Assembly (NCBI RefSeq): GCF_028293835.1
Contig: NZ_JAQGNX010000023.1
Location: 1 to 59,588 of the forward strand
DNA: 59,588 nucleotides
From: Pseudomonas sp.
GTDB taxonomy: Bacteria; Pseudomonadota; Gammaproteobacteria; Pseudomonadales; Pseudomonadaceae
Reading direction: 5' to 3'
Part shown: piece after piece, positions 49,554 to 59,395 of the stretch
Numbering within the stretch: position 1 is the stretch's first letter
Layout: every line of letters begins with the position of its first letter
Notes under the pieces: generated by a model
Database searches by the model: none
What the model saw: only the letters and a program-made list of their open reading frames with translations
What the model was told of the DNA's origin: nothing
Translations under genes and position numbers: made by a program

Positions 49554-51229
49554 CACCAGCTCCTGAATTGGGCGGGTGGGTTGTACAAGCCTCCGGACCA
49601 CGCCACCAGATCGGCGACGCTTTTGGCAGCGAGCAGTTCACGGCTGGCATCGGTACGCCGAATGCCCAAATCTTCCGGCAGCGCGATCAAGCCTTCACGA
49701 CGCATCCGCGCAGTGTCTTTGGGGTTGTGGCGCAAACCAATCGCAGTAACACCGGCGACCGCAGCGATCATCGCTTGGCGTTCTTCCAGCGAGCGCGCCT
49801 TATACAAATAGGCGATGCCTTCTTCGGTAAGCAAGTGGGTGACGTCGTCGCCGTAGATCATGATCGGCGCCAGCGCCATGCCGCTTTTCTTCGCCACCTC
49901 AACCGCGTCCAGGGTTTCCACGAAGGTGGGTTTGCCGCCTTCCTGGAAGGTCTCGACCATCTGCACCACGAGCTTTTTGCCGCGCTCAAGGTAGGCGTCC
50001 TGGCCATCACCGGTCTGTTGGCGCATGTCCAGCCAGGCCGGCGTAGCGTGACGGCGGCCGTGGGGATCATGGCCCATATTCGGCGCGCCACCGAAACCGG
50101 CGAGGCGGCCACGGGTAACGGTTGAAGAGTGGCCATCACCATCGACTTGTAAGGTCGCGCCGATGAACAGGTCCACCGCGTATTGGCCGGCCAGTTGGCA
50201 GATCATCCGGTTGGAGCGCAGCGAGCCGTCGCGACCGGTGAAGAACACATCCGGGCGCGCTGCGATGTAATTCTCCATGCCCAGTTCAGTACCGAAACAA
50301 TGGATGCTTTCGACCCAACCGCTTTCAATCGCCGGGATTAAAGTCGGGTGTGGGTTGAGCGTCCAGTTGCGGCAGATCTTTCCTTTCAGCCCAAGGGATT
50401 CGCCATAAGTAGGAAGGATCAACTCGATGGCTGCCGTATTGAAACCAATGCCGTGGTTCAGCGACTGTACGTTGTGTTTTTCGTAGATGCCGCGAATTGC
50501 CATCATCGCCATGAGGACATGAACGGGCTTGATGTGGCGCGGGTCGCGGGTGAACAGCGGTTCAATGTAGAACGGCTGATCGGCCAAGACCACGAAATCG
50601 ACCCACGAAGCCGGGATATCCACACGTGGCAGGTCGCTGACATCGTCGACGATCTGGTTGACCTGGAAGATCACGATGCCGTCGCTAAACGCAGCGGGTT
50701 CGACCAATGCCGGGGTGTCTTCGGTGCTGGGGCCGGTGTAGATGTTGCCCGCGCGGTCGGCCATGAACCCGGCTGAAAGCACGACATTGGGAATCAGGTC
50801 GACCACCAGCCGTGCGTACAACTCGATGTAGGTGTGGATGGCGCCGATTTCCAGCAGGCCATCTTCAAGCAGTTGGCTGATGCGCAGGCTTTGGGTGCCG
50901 GCAAAGGAGAAGTCGAGCTTGCGGGCGAGGCCCAGTTCGAACAGGTCAAGGTGTTCGGAGCGGCCAACACTGGGCATGATCATGTGCAGATCGTGCAGCT
51001 TGGCGGGATCGACCTTGGCCAGTGAGCGCGACAGAAAATCTGCCTGCTTCTGGTTGTTGCCTTCGAGGACCACACGGTCGCCGGGTGCAATGAGTGCTTC
51101 AAGCGCCGCGACGATATTTTCGGTTGGCAGAACTACGCCATCGGCGAGAGACCGCACCTGCTCGAGCCGCCGCTGCTTTTCGTTGCGCCGACGCGACCAG
51201 CGCGGATCGAGTGTCGTTATTGTTGTCAT
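49553..51229 (-). CDS. mdcA: Malonate decarboxylase alpha subunit (acetyl-S-ACP:malonate ACP transferase)
   Basis: 558 aa. CoA-transferase-like subunit that exchanges acetyl for malonyl on MdcC. Recognisable segments: [56 protein letters not shown] and the glycine-rich [30 protein letters not shown] precedes the ATG. First gene of the nine-gene operon mdcABCDEGH-madLM, almost all of whose junctions overlap or abut, so a single transcript is expected. The promoter with a palindrome lies in 51230-51421. Confidence 0.95.
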   Translation of the reverse strand: MTTITTLDPRWSRRRNEKQRRLEQVRSLADGVVLPTENIVAALEALIAPGDRVVLEGNNQKQADFLSRSLAKVDPAKLHDLHMIMPSVGRSEHLDLFELGLARKLDFSFAGTQSLRISQLLEDGLLEIGAIHTYIELYARLVVDLIPNVVLSAGFMADRAGNIYTGPSTEDTPALVEPAAFSDGIVIFQVNQIVDDVSDLPRVDIPASWVDFVVLADQPFYIEPLFTRDPRHIKPVHVLMAMMAIRGIYEKHNVQSLNHGIGFNTAAIELILPTYGESLGLKGKICRNWTLNPHPTLIPAIESGWVESIHCFGTELGMENYIAARPDVFFTGRDGSLRSNRMICQLAGQYAVDLFIGATLQVDGDGHSSTVTRGRLAGFGGAPNMGHDPHGRRHATPAWLDMRQQTGDGQDAYLERGKKLVVQMVETFQEGGKPTFVETLDAVEVAKKSGMALAPIMIYGDDVTHLLTEEGIAYLYKARSLEERQAMIAAVAGVTAIGLRHNPKDTARMRREGLIALPEDLGIRRTDASRELLAAKSVADLVAWSGGLYNPPAQFRSW

Positions 51230-51301
51230 GCTGGCTCCACGAATTCGCTGTCGTGGATCACCTTAGAAGCGAATGGCCTTCAGCATCAATCAAGCAGATG
51301 G

Positions 51302-51314
51302 CGTAATCGTTACG
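51302..51314. promoter_or_regulatory. Palindrome upstream of mdcA (candidate MdcR site)
   Basis: CGTAA-TCG-TTACG is a perfect inverted repeat 73 bases upstream of the mdcA start, a position typical of LysR activation sites. Its arms are short; assignment to MdcR is inference. The same gap also holds a fragment of the GGAGCCAAC repeat at 51348-51372. Confidence 0.4.
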
Positions 51315-51421
51315 GTTGGGGTAATGGTTGCGGATGGCCCACGCCCTTTGCAGGAGCCAACTTGTGGCGATCAAACAGGCGTTGAGAGTTCGCCCATCCA
51401 GGCGGGCGCCAGCGAATGTGT

Positions 51422-52561
51422 TTACCGCCAATTGATCTGATACCGCGTACTGCGTCCGCCGCCGGGTAATTTCTGCAGGCAGCCTTTTTCCAGCAGGTCA
51501 CCGAGATGCCGGGTGGCAGTGGCTTTACTCACCTTCGTCACCGCTTGGTATTGGGCGGCGCTGATGCCTTCTTCGAATCCATTTCTGTCTGCCGACACAT
51601 CGCCATCCAGTAAACGGTTGAGCACTTTAATCTGTTCCGCCGACAGCCCATGCTCACGGTGTTGCTGCCAGAAACGCGCCTTGCTCAGCACTCGGTCAAT
51701 ACGCTTGATCGCCTGCTGTAAGGTCTCTAATAGGGTTTGCAGGAACCACTCCAGCCACGGTGTGATATCCAGCGTCGACTTCTGACTGTGTTCGAGAATG
51801 CGGTAATAGTCTCGGCGCGCTGTCAGGATACTCGCCGACATGGCGTAAAAACGGATGGCCTGGTCTTCGCCTTGAGCTAACGCAAGGTCAGTAATAGCAC
51901 GGGTCAAACGGCCATTGCCGTCGTCGAACGGGTGCAAGGTCACAAACCAGAAATGCGCGATGCCTGCCCTTAGAAAAGGATCCAGATTTGCGTCTGCCCG
52001 ACTGCTGTTGAACCAGTTGAAATACGCAGTGAGCTGCGCTTCCAGGCCTTCACGAGGGGGAGCTTGAAAATGCACTGTCGGCCGATCCAGCCTGCCGGAC
52101 ACAACCTGCATCGGCTCGTCGCCGCGCAATGTGCCCACCTGGATAGCATGCGATGAGTAGGTTTGCGCAACGGGGAACAGCAACCGGTGCCAGTGCAATA
52201 CTCGCTCAAGGGTCAATGGCGACAGATGCTGTTGAGTGGCATCGAGCATTAATTCGGCCAAGCCCTCGCTACGCTGACTGACAGGTTGGTTCCCCGCCAA
52301 TCCAAGGCGCCGTGCCAGGGACGAGCGAACCGAGCCTGCGTTCAGTTGCTCCCCTTCGATGGCCGATGAAGTAATGATATTTTGTAGCAATGCGTCCAGT
52401 TCGGTCTGTGCGCTGGCATCGGATCCTGCTGCGCCGATCATCCCCAGCAATTGACCCTGGGCTTGGGAGCAAGCGCGCAACAAGACGGTCAAGCGCTCTG
52501 CCTGCCACGTGAAGTGCGGCCATGCAGATTGCTGCCAGATCCAATCGGTGGATTCGTTCAT
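51422..52561 (-). CDS. Fic-domain protein with C-terminal winged helix-turn-helix (DUF4172-Fic-wHTH)
   Basis: 379 aa from the ATG at 52559-52561, which has GGAA at good spacing; another ATG at 52577-52579 lies one base from the palindrome block. The N-terminus WIWQQSAWPHFTWQAERL is the DUF4172 region. Near residue 65 SSAIEGEQL is the inhibitory (S/T)xxxE(G/N) motif on an N-terminal helix (class II Fic). Near residue 210 the active site HPFDDGNGRLTR is complete, so AMP transfer is expected once inhibition is released. The last 65 residues form a winged helix (AAQYQAVTKVSKATATRHLGDLLEKG, given in two overlapping pieces in the protein) ending GGGRSTRYQINWR, which could bind the double palindrome upstream. 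Target unknown. Confidence 0.9.
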   Translation of the reverse strand: MNESTDWIWQQSAWPHFTWQAERLTVLLRACSQAQGQLLGMIGAAGSDASAQTELDALLQNIITSSAIEGEQLNAGSVRSSLARRLGLAGNQPVSQRSEGLAELMLDATQQHLSPLTLERVLHWHRLLFPVAQTYSSHAIQVGTLRGDEPMQVVSGRLDRPTVHFQAPPREGLEAQLTAYFNWFNSSRADANLDPFLRAGIAHFWFVTLHPFDDGNGRLTRAITDLALAQGEDQAIRFYAMSASILTARRDYYRILEHSQKSTLDITPWLEWFLQTLLETLQQAIKRIDRVLSKARFWQQHREHGLSAEQIKVLNRLLDGDVSADRNGFEEGISAAQYQAVTKVSKATATRHLGDLLEKGCLQKLPGGGRSTRYQINWR

Positions 52562-52580
52562 GGGCTGGTTCCGAGACATA

Positions 52581-52643
52581 TGAGCCGAATAATAGCCCTA
52601 TTCGGCTCATGGCGTGAGCCGAATACGGTTAATATTCGGCTCA
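52581..52643. promoter_or_regulatory. Two tandem 29-bp palindromes with identical arms upstream of fic
   Basis: TGAGCCGAATA-N7-TATTCGGCTCA occurs twice: 52581-52609 (spacer ATAGCCC) and 52615-52643 (spacer CGGTTAA), 5 bases apart, centres 34 bp apart. All four 11-base arms are identical while both spacers differ, which points to selection on the arms. The block ends 2 bases from the upstream possible start and 20 bases from the preferred start of the Fic gene, so a bound protein would cover promoter and ribosome-site region. The likely binder is the winged helix of the Fic protein itself. Confidence 0.85.
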
Positions 52644-52718
52644 TTATGCGCCTGCGTCTTGTGACGAAAGCCATGGCGAAACAGTTCGCACACTAAGATC
52701 TATGCTTGAAAATATTCC

Positions 52719-52830
52719 GTAGGAGCCAACTTGTTGGCGAGGCTTCCATTGCCTCGCCAACAATTTGGCTCCTACAGAGGATCTGTAGACCGTGGGAATT
52801 ATTGCTTCGCCAACAGATTAGCGCCCACAG
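52719..52830. repeat. GGAGCCAAC-family repeat plus a second half-copy running into chpC
   Basis: CGTAGGAGCCAACTTGTTGG ... CCTCGCCAACAATTTGGCTC (52719-52777) is a complete short copy. A further half-copy follows (CTGTAGACCGTGGGAATTAT, then TTCGCCAACAGATTAGCGCC to 52830), and its last 32 bases lie within the 3' end of chpC. Confidence 0.85.
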
Positions 52831-53299
52831 AGGATGCAACCAGCCACTCTTCCAATCCGACCAAATCCGGAATTTTGGCGACGGTGTCGCCGACTTGGAC
52901 GGCAGCGAGTTCCAGCTCGGCTAACTGCACGTCGACGTAGCTGAGTTGGCTGTCGACTTTGCAGGAGCGGGGAATACCCTGGGTCAGCAGGGCGATGAAT
53001 TTCAGATCGGCACGGCCACCAAGGGCGTTGAGGACGACGATCCGTGCACGACCGCCGACGCGGGTGCGGCCACCGCAAGCGGCTTCGAAGCTGAGCAGGG
53101 GCAAGGTGCGATGGCGCCAGGTAATAGGGCCGAGGTACCAATCGGGTGCATCCGGCTCGGTCTTGCTGTCTTGGTAATCGATGAGTTCAGCCACGGCAAT
53201 GTTGGGCAGCAACAGACTGCGGTCGCTCAAAGGCAGTAACAGTCCGGTCAGACTGGTGACGCGGCTGCTCAAGCTTAAAGAGGCGGTGGGGTTAGACAT
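52799..53299 (-). CDS. chpC: CheW-like protein ChpC
   Basis: 166 aa, single CheW domain (LLLPNIAVAELIDYQ, WYLGPITWRHRTLPLLSFE, RARIVVLNAL, FIALLTQGIPRSCKV). It would couple a chemoreceptor (PilJ-type) to the kinase ChpA in the type IV pilus/twitching chemosensory system. Its start overlaps the chpA stop by 8 bases, so it is co-translated. The last residues, [10 protein letters not shown], are encoded by a repeat half-copy, meaning the native C-terminus was replaced or extended by the repeat. Confidence 0.88.
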   Translation of the reverse strand: MSNPTASLSLSSRVTSLTGLLLPLSDRSLLLPNIAVAELIDYQDSKTEPDAPDWYLGPITWRHRTLPLLSFEAACGGRTRVGGRARIVVLNALGGRADLKFIALLTQGIPRSCKVDSQLSYVDVQLAELELAAVQVGDTVAKIPDLVGLEEWLVASSVGANLLAKQ

Positions 53300-56200
53300 T
53301 GACCTGACTCCATTGGGCGATGCTCTCTAGCAGGACTGACTCTTGATACGGCTTGCTCAGGTAATCGTTTACGCCGATGGCCATGGCGTGATCCCGGTGT
53401 TTTTGCCCTGAACGGGAAGTGATCATGATGATGGGCAGGTCTTTGAGGTGTTCGTCATTGCGAATTCGAGTGGCCACTTCAAAGCCGTCCATACGCGGCA
53501 TTTCGATGTCCAGCAGCAGGATGTCCGGCGTGTGCTCCTGCAACAGCGCCATGGCATCGACGCCATCTTTGGCTGTAAGCACGTTCATGCCGTTGCGTTC
53601 GAGCAAGCGACTGGTGACTTTGCGCACCGTCACCGAGTCGTCCACCACCATGACCAGCAGCGGGCGCGCCTGTTCCATTTCAACGTATTTCGGCGCACCC
53701 AAGCCCGCTGCTTGTTGCGCTAACAGCCTCAAATGCAGCGCGCGAATGTGCGCCAACAGATCCAGAATGAATACCACGCGACCGTCACCTAAGATGGTCG
53801 CGCCGGAAATACCCTGCAGGCCGGAAAATTGCGCGCCCAGGCTCTTTACCACGATTTCCCGTGAACCGGCCAATGCGTCCACTTGCACGGCGACCCACTG
53901 ATCGTACATATGCACCAACAACACCGGCAGCGGCTGGGTTTGACCAAGCAATTTAGGTGACAAACCGTTGTTCAATAATTCGCCGAGGTAGCGCAATTCA
54001 TAAATGCGCTCGCCAAACTGATAGCGCGGCGGGTTCGATTGGTAGCAGGCCTCCAGCTCGTTAGGCATGACCCGCACAATGCCTTCGACGGTGTTTAGCG
54101 GCACGGCGTATTGCTCCTCGCCGCACTGCACCATCAATGCCCGGTTGACCGACACGGTAAATGGCAAACGAATCTGGAAGCGCGTGCCCTGCCCCGGCGT
54201 TGAGTCGATGATCATAGAGCCGCCGAGCTGTTTGACCTCGGCATGCACCACGTCCATGCCCACGCCTCGTCCGGAAATCTGCGTGACTTTTTCCGCCGTG
54301 GAGAAACCCGCCTGAAGAATGAATTGGAGCAGTTCGTAGTCATTCACCTCAGTACCGGTTTCGACCAACCCGCGCTTGATAGCCTTGCGGCGTACCGCAT
54401 CCAGATCGATGCCAGCCCCGTCATCGCGCATTTCAATGACGATGTCGCCGCCTTCATGGGCCAGGCTCAAACTGATCGTACCCTCTTCCGGTTTGCCCGC
54501 CGCACGGCGTTCGTCGGCACTTTCCAAGCCATGATCGACGGCGTTACGCAGCATGTGTTCCAGCGGCGCGACCATTCGCTCCAACACGTTGCGGTCCATT
54601 TCGCCCTCGGCATCGCCCACCTCGAACTGAACCTGCTTATCCAGCTCTCCCGCGACCTGTCGCACGATCCGCCGTAAACGCGGCAACAAACGCTCGAAGG
54701 GCACCATCCGCGTGCGCATCAAGCTTTCTTGCAGTTCGGTGTTGACCCGGGCCTGCTGCGACAACAATGTTTGCGCGTCGTGGTTACGGGTATCAAGGGT
54801 TTCCTTGAGGTCCAGCAAGTCGGAGGCGGACTCGAACAAGGCACGCGACAGCTGCTGTAATAGCGAATGGCGGTCCATTTCCAGCGGGTCGAATTCTTCA
54901 TAGCCCAAACGTTCGGCCTGGACCTGCTCGCGGCTGAGGATGCCGCCTTGGGTTTCAATGTCCAAACGTCGAAGCTGGTCTCGCATCCGCTCGATGGTGG
55001 TTTCCATCTCGGCCAGGGTAACTTCGGCGTCTGTGACCTGCTGTTCGATGCGCCCACGAAAGATTGAGGTTTCACCCGCCAGGTTGACGAGGCTTTCCAG
55101 TTGCTCGGCGGCGACCTTGACCATTTCCGGCGGCGTACGCTCCGCTTCGGGCTCAGGTGTGAGCACCACGGGCAATGCCGGTTCGGTGGCTGTATTTGGC
55201 GCGGCACTGGCTGCCACCTCAGCCGAATCACCGAGGGCACTGAACTGGTGAATGCTATCGATCAACAGTTTCGCACTGGGCAATGGCTCATGCCCACGCA
55301 CCGCATCAAGCATGTCAGCGAGCAGATCATGACCGCTTTGCAGCAAGCTGATCAGCAGTGGATGGCTGTGCAAAGAACCAGCAGCCAGGCCTTCGTAGAG
55401 AAACTCAAGTTCGTGCGCCAAGTCGCCAATCGGGGCGATTTCAACCATGCGCGCCCCCCCTTTGAGGGTGTGTAAATCACGCAGCAGGTTTTCGATCTCA
55501 AGGGTATTTTTCGGCTCATCCTGCCAACGGGCCAACGCACCGCTGGAGCTTTCGATGATATCGAAGCCTTCCTCGAGGAAGATTTCCAGCAGTTCGGGAT
55601 CACGCTCATTGAGGGTTTCGACCGCTGACTTGATGGGTTTTACGTCAACCTCATGGCCTTGGACGACGCTATTACCCTGTCGAAACGCGCGAATCGCGTC
55701 GATCAACCCGGCGGGACAACTAAGCGGTTTATGGGCTTGCAACTGCTCCAGCAGCTCCGCCAGCAAATCATGACTACGTTGCAGCAGACTGGCCATTTCC
55801 GCTGAATAACTGAAACGACGGTCGATCAAGCCTTCGTACAGGGTTTCCAGCTCATGGCCCAAATCCCCCACCGGCTGGATCTCAGCCATGCGGGCGCCGC
55901 CTTTCAAGGTGTGCAAATCACGCTGCAAGGATGACAGCGGCGTCGGGTTATCAGGATCATCCAGCCAGCGATGCAGGGCATGCCCAGCGCTGTCGAGAAT
56001 ATCCACCGCCTCTTCGAGGAAAATCTCCACAATCTCGTGGTCAATCTCGCCGCTTGGCGCCCATGTTGACTCGGAAAACGATTCGTCGGACGCCGAGGCA
56101 TCGTCAGGCAGTTGAGCCGCCAGGCGCTCGGTGGCAGCATTCAATTCGGTGACGCTCAACGCACGGGTACTGCCGTCGGCTTTGATCACGCCCATGGCGC

Positions 56201-59200
56201 TGGGGTCGAGCGCTTGATCGAGCAAGTCGCGCAACGCTTCGATGCGTTCCGGGCGCGCATCCACTTCCTGGCCCGCCGCTACCTGGTCGAGCATGTCGAT
56301 CAAGGCTTCGTGTCCGCTGGCCGCTTCATCAAAGAAACGATCGCTGACCGCCAGGCTGCTTTCTTCAACAGCGCCGTACAGATCAAGCAGTGCCTCGCAT
56401 AACTCATCCACCTGCGGCAGATCGGCGAGGTGCGCACCGTGGCCCAAAGTGGTCAACTCATCAAGCAGTGCGCTGAGCTCCTGCCGCTCACCGGGATGCT
56501 GCCGCCAACGCTGCAACAGGCTTTCGGCGTCCAGCAGGATGTCCATGCCTTCGGCCAGAAACGCCACGATCAACTGAGGATTACGTTTCAAGCGCAGGCC
56601 GCTGTTCGGCGCACTCAGCGCGGCTTGCAAACGCTCATGCAACAGGGCCAGAACGTCTTCGATGAACGGCTCGGCACCTGCTATGGGCGCCAACGGATCG
56701 CTGTCTAGCTGCAACAAGCCTTGATCAAACAATGGCTCCGCCGCGCGCAGCAGCTGAATCTCAGCGCGCCCGAGGGGAATCAGGTTGGCTTTGAATTCAC
56801 GCACCAACTGGTCCAGTGGACTGGCCAATTCGGCAACCGGTAGCACACCCGCCATATAGGCGCTGCCTTTGAGGGTGTGCAGCGCCCGCTGCAGGGCGTC
56901 GCTGATGGTAGGGGTTTCGGTGTCAGTCGCGTGATCCAGGAATCGCTCAAGGGTGTCCAGATGGCCGCGGGCTTCCTGACGAAAGATTTCCAATAACTGT
57001 GGGTCCAGCGCATCGGACACGCCCGCTTCGGTGTCGAAGGGCGCGACCGGCGCGTCGGAGGTCCGGTCCGGTCTAGCGATTGCGTGAGCCCGAGCCGCCA
57101 ACGAGTCAACGTCGTCGCGCTGGCATTGAGCGTTGTCGGCGAACTGCCGAATGACCACAGGTAACAACGTCAGCACGTCGTTTAGCAGGCTCTGAACATC
57201 CTGGTCGGGTTCGACGCTGTTTTCCACCACCCGATTTAGCAAGTTCTCCACGGACCAGGCCAATTCACCGAGGATCAGTGCGCGCACCATCCGCCCGCTG
57301 CCTTTGAGCGTGTGAAACGCCCGCCGTATTTCGGTCAATGCGGCAGTGTTGCTCGTGTCGTTGAGCCACAGCGGTAACTGTTTGTGCAGCGCCGCGAGCA
57401 TCTCGTCGGTCTCTTCGAGAAACACTTCCAGCAGCTCATCATCCACCCGCTCCTCATCGGCGGGCGGCGGCAACAGGCTGGTCGGCACGTGCTGAGCGGG
57501 CGGATTAACCGCCGAGACGGGGCTGGCGAGCACTTCAGCCAACGAGCGTGAAGGGCTGGTCAGCGCTTGGCGGGCATTCAATTCCAGCAGCTCGTCTTGA
57601 GTGATGACCTCGTCCAGCAACGGTACTTCAGTTGTAATGTTCGGCAGCAACGAATAACCCAGTTCCTTCAGGCTTGCTTGGGCCTTATCAAGGATCTGTT
57701 CACCTGGGGCTTCGTGGTCTTCGCCCAGGCGCTCGAGGTAATACTCGATGCTGGTCAGCGCATCGGCCAGACCGTCGAGCTGTGGCCAGGTTGGCGGTTC
57801 GGCGTCCGTCAACAGGTGCGACTGGATATAGTCGTTGCAAGCGGCAAGCAAGCTGGCAGCGCGCGCCAGAGGGATCATCGCCAATGCGCCGCGCACCTGG
57901 ACCAACAAGGCAGGCAACGGTTGCAAGCGTTGCCGATCCCATGAGCCGTCGATGTAATCGATAATCATGTCTTTGGCTTGCTGCAAGCCGATGCGCGCTT
58001 CCTTGATTACTAACTGATGGATTTCGATCAGGTCAGTGGTCGGCAGATGGATTTCTGCAGGGCTGGCCTGCTCCACGGTGCCGACCATCCCGGCCAGGGT
58101 GGCTTCGACATACAGCAGCGCACCCGCCACATCCATCAAGATTGCGTCATCGGCCTCGCTCTGACCTTGAGCCAGGCGTTGGACCACCGCCAGCTGGTCA
58201 ATAATGACCTTACGCGGCTGGCCGAAACCCAGCACGGCCAAGGTATCGGCGATCTGCCGCAACGGCGGTAACAAACTGCTGAGTTCGGCGACGTGTTTGC
58301 GGTCGCTGCGCACAAAACCGTCGAGGCGTTCTTTTACCCGTACCAACTCTTCGCACAACGCGCCCACCACCGAACGCATGGCGTCACGGTCCGGCCCGGC
58401 CAGGCGGGCGCGCTCTTCATCAACCAATGCGGTATCTGGCAATGACTCATCCAGTCCGTATTGCTCTTTGAGCACCAGCATATGCGGCGCCTGGCTGTCG
58501 GACTTGGCGATATAAAACAGCAGGCTTTTGAGCAGTTCATCGGGCGCAGGCTGATTGATGCCGCTGATGCCCTGCTCCAGCAAACGTTTGAGTTCCTTGT
58601 CGGACTCTTTCAGCAAGCCGCGCAGGGCCGGACTGTTGGTAAATTGGCCGTCGGCCATGGTCTCGACCAACGCCGAGGCGATTTGCCACAGCGGTCCAAG
58701 CGGCGCGTCCTTGCACAGTGCTTCAAGGCGCGTAAACACTTTGGCCATGTAACCAAGATTGGTCTGTACTTCCTGTTCGCGCAGCAAGCCCACCAATGCG
58801 GTTTGCAGCATCTGCCGCAATTTGCGCAGTAAGGGCATCAGGTCAGGGTGGTCGAGTGCGGCCAAGGCTTGGCTGTCAAGTTCCGGGACGGCCAGCAACT
58901 GCGGGGTAAACAGGCTGGTTTCCGAGAGCAGACTTTCGCCACGGGCACTGCGCAGGTCATTGAGCAGCGGCAATACCAGCAACGGCAGATCGCGGCGTGC
59001 GGCATGGGTGCGATCCAGGTAAAGCGGTAACTGGGTCATGGCTTGCAATAACAATTGCACCGCTTCGGTTTGCTGCGCCGCGCGCCCTTGCTGCAAGGCC
59101 AGCGCCAATTGCTCGATCTCTTCGGCAAGCAACGCTGCGCCATAGAACTCGACCATCTGCAGGCTGCCGTGCACCTGATGCACGTAGCCCAGGCACTCGA

Positions 59201-59324
59201 CCAAGGCCGCCGGCACCTTGGGCTGCGCAACAAACGCTTCAAGGGCCTGACGGGCCAGCTTCAGCGTTTCGGCAATTTCGCCTTTGACCCACTCGAGGGC
59301 CACATAGTCGTGCCGATCAGCCAT
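53292..59324 (-). CDS. chpA: ChpA, giant hybrid CheA histidine kinase of the Pil-Chp system
   Basis: 2010 aa, cytoplasmic. Phosphotransfer modules in order: His49 (HQVHGSLQM), a degenerate one with Val475 in place of His (VQVRGALAM), His671 (HTLKGSGRM), His816 (HTLKGSAYM), Thr958 in place of His (TTLGHGAHL), His1138 and His1285 (both HTLKGGARM). Then dimerisation (about 1400-1560), HATPase with N box LEHMLRNAVDHGLES (1588-1602), DDGAGID (1634) and GRGVGMD (1685), a CheW domain (about 1720-1865) and a receiver (1888-2010) with Asp1895/1896, Asp1939 and Lys1991. The kinase and receiver look intact. P. aeruginosa ChpA is longer (about 2470 aa). It controls type IV pili and cAMP signalling there. 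GGAG precedes the ATG; an IS110-type gene lies 71 bases upstream. Confidence 0.93.
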   Translation of the reverse strand: MADRHDYVALEWVKGEIAETLKLARQALEAFVAQPKVPAALVECLGYVHQVHGSLQMVEFYGAALLAEEIEQLALALQQGRAAQQTEAVQLLLQAMTQLPLYLDRTHAARRDLPLLVLPLLNDLRSARGESLLSETSLFTPQLLAVPELDSQALAALDHPDLMPLLRKLRQMLQTALVGLLREQEVQTNLGYMAKVFTRLEALCKDAPLGPLWQIASALVETMADGQFTNSPALRGLLKESDKELKRLLEQGISGINQPAPDELLKSLLFYIAKSDSQAPHMLVLKEQYGLDESLPDTALVDEERARLAGPDRDAMRSVVGALCEELVRVKERLDGFVRSDRKHVAELSSLLPPLRQIADTLAVLGFGQPRKVIIDQLAVVQRLAQGQSEADDAILMDVAGALLYVEATLAGMVGTVEQASPAEIHLPTTDLIEIHQLVIKEARIGLQQAKDMIIDYIDGSWDRQRLQPLPALLVQVRGALAMIPLARAASLLAACNDYIQSHLLTDAEPPTWPQLDGLADALTSIEYYLERLGEDHEAPGEQILDKAQASLKELGYSLLPNITTEVPLLDEVITQDELLELNARQALTSPSRSLAEVLASPVSAVNPPAQHVPTSLLPPPADEERVDDELLEVFLEETDEMLAALHKQLPLWLNDTSNTAALTEIRRAFHTLKGSGRMVRALILGELAWSVENLLNRVVENSVEPDQDVQSLLNDVLTLLPVVIRQFADNAQCQRDDVDSLAARAHAIARPDRTSDAPVAPFDTEAGVSDALDPQLLEIFRQEARGHLDTLERFLDHATDTETPTISDALQRALHTLKGSAYMAGVLPVAELASPLDQLVREFKANLIPLGRAEIQLLRAAEPLFDQGLLQLDSDPLAPIAGAEPFIEDVLALLHERLQAALSAPNSGLRLKRNPQLIVAFLAEGMDILLDAESLLQRWRQHPGERQELSALLDELTTLGHGAHLADLPQVDELCEALLDLYGAVEESSLAVSDRFFDEAASGHEALIDMLDQVAAGQEVDARPERIEALRDLLDQALDPSAMGVIKADGSTRALSVTELNAATERLAAQLPDDASASDESFSESTWAPSGEIDHEIVEIFLEEAVDILDSAGHALHRWLDDPDNPTPLSSLQRDLHTLKGGARMAEIQPVGDLGHELETLYEGLIDRRFSYSAEMASLLQRSHDLLAELLEQLQAHKPLSCPAGLIDAIRAFRQGNSVVQGHEVDVKPIKSAVETLNERDPELLEIFLEEGFDIIESSSGALARWQDEPKNTLEIENLLRDLHTLKGGARMVEIAPIGDLAHELEFLYEGLAAGSLHSHPLLISLLQSGHDLLADMLDAVRGHEPLPSAKLLIDSIHQFSALGDSAEVAASAAPNTATEPALPVVLTPEPEAERTPPEMVKVAAEQLESLVNLAGETSIFRGRIEQQVTDAEVTLAEMETTIERMRDQLRRLDIETQGGILSREQVQAERLGYEEFDPLEMDRHSLLQQLSRALFESASDLLDLKETLDTRNHDAQTLLSQQARVNTELQESLMRTRMVPFERLLPRLRRIVRQVAGELDKQVQFEVGDAEGEMDRNVLERMVAPLEHMLRNAVDHGLESADERRAAGKPEEGTISLSLAHEGGDIVIEMRDDGAGIDLDAVRRKAIKRGLVETGTEVNDYELLQFILQAGFSTAEKVTQISGRGVGMDVVHAEVKQLGGSMIIDSTPGQGTRFQIRLPFTVSVNRALMVQCGEEQYAVPLNTVEGIVRVMPNELEACYQSNPPRYQFGERIYELRYLGELLNNGLSPKLLGQTQPLPVLLVHMYDQWVAVQVDALAGSREIVVKSLGAQFSGLQGISGATILGDGRVVFILDLLAHIRALHLRLLAQQAAGLGAPKYVEMEQARPLLVMVVDDSVTVRKVTSRLLERNGMNVLTAKDGVDAMALLQEHTPDILLLDIEMPRMDGFEVATRIRNDEHLKDLPIIMITSRSGQKHRDHAMAIGVNDYLSKPYQESVLLESIAQWSQVNV

Positions 59325-59395
59325 GAAAACTCCAGTCTTTGCTCAAACGCTTCATTGTTAGTCTTACTTAACCCCTGTAGATACTCTGTTGCCGG

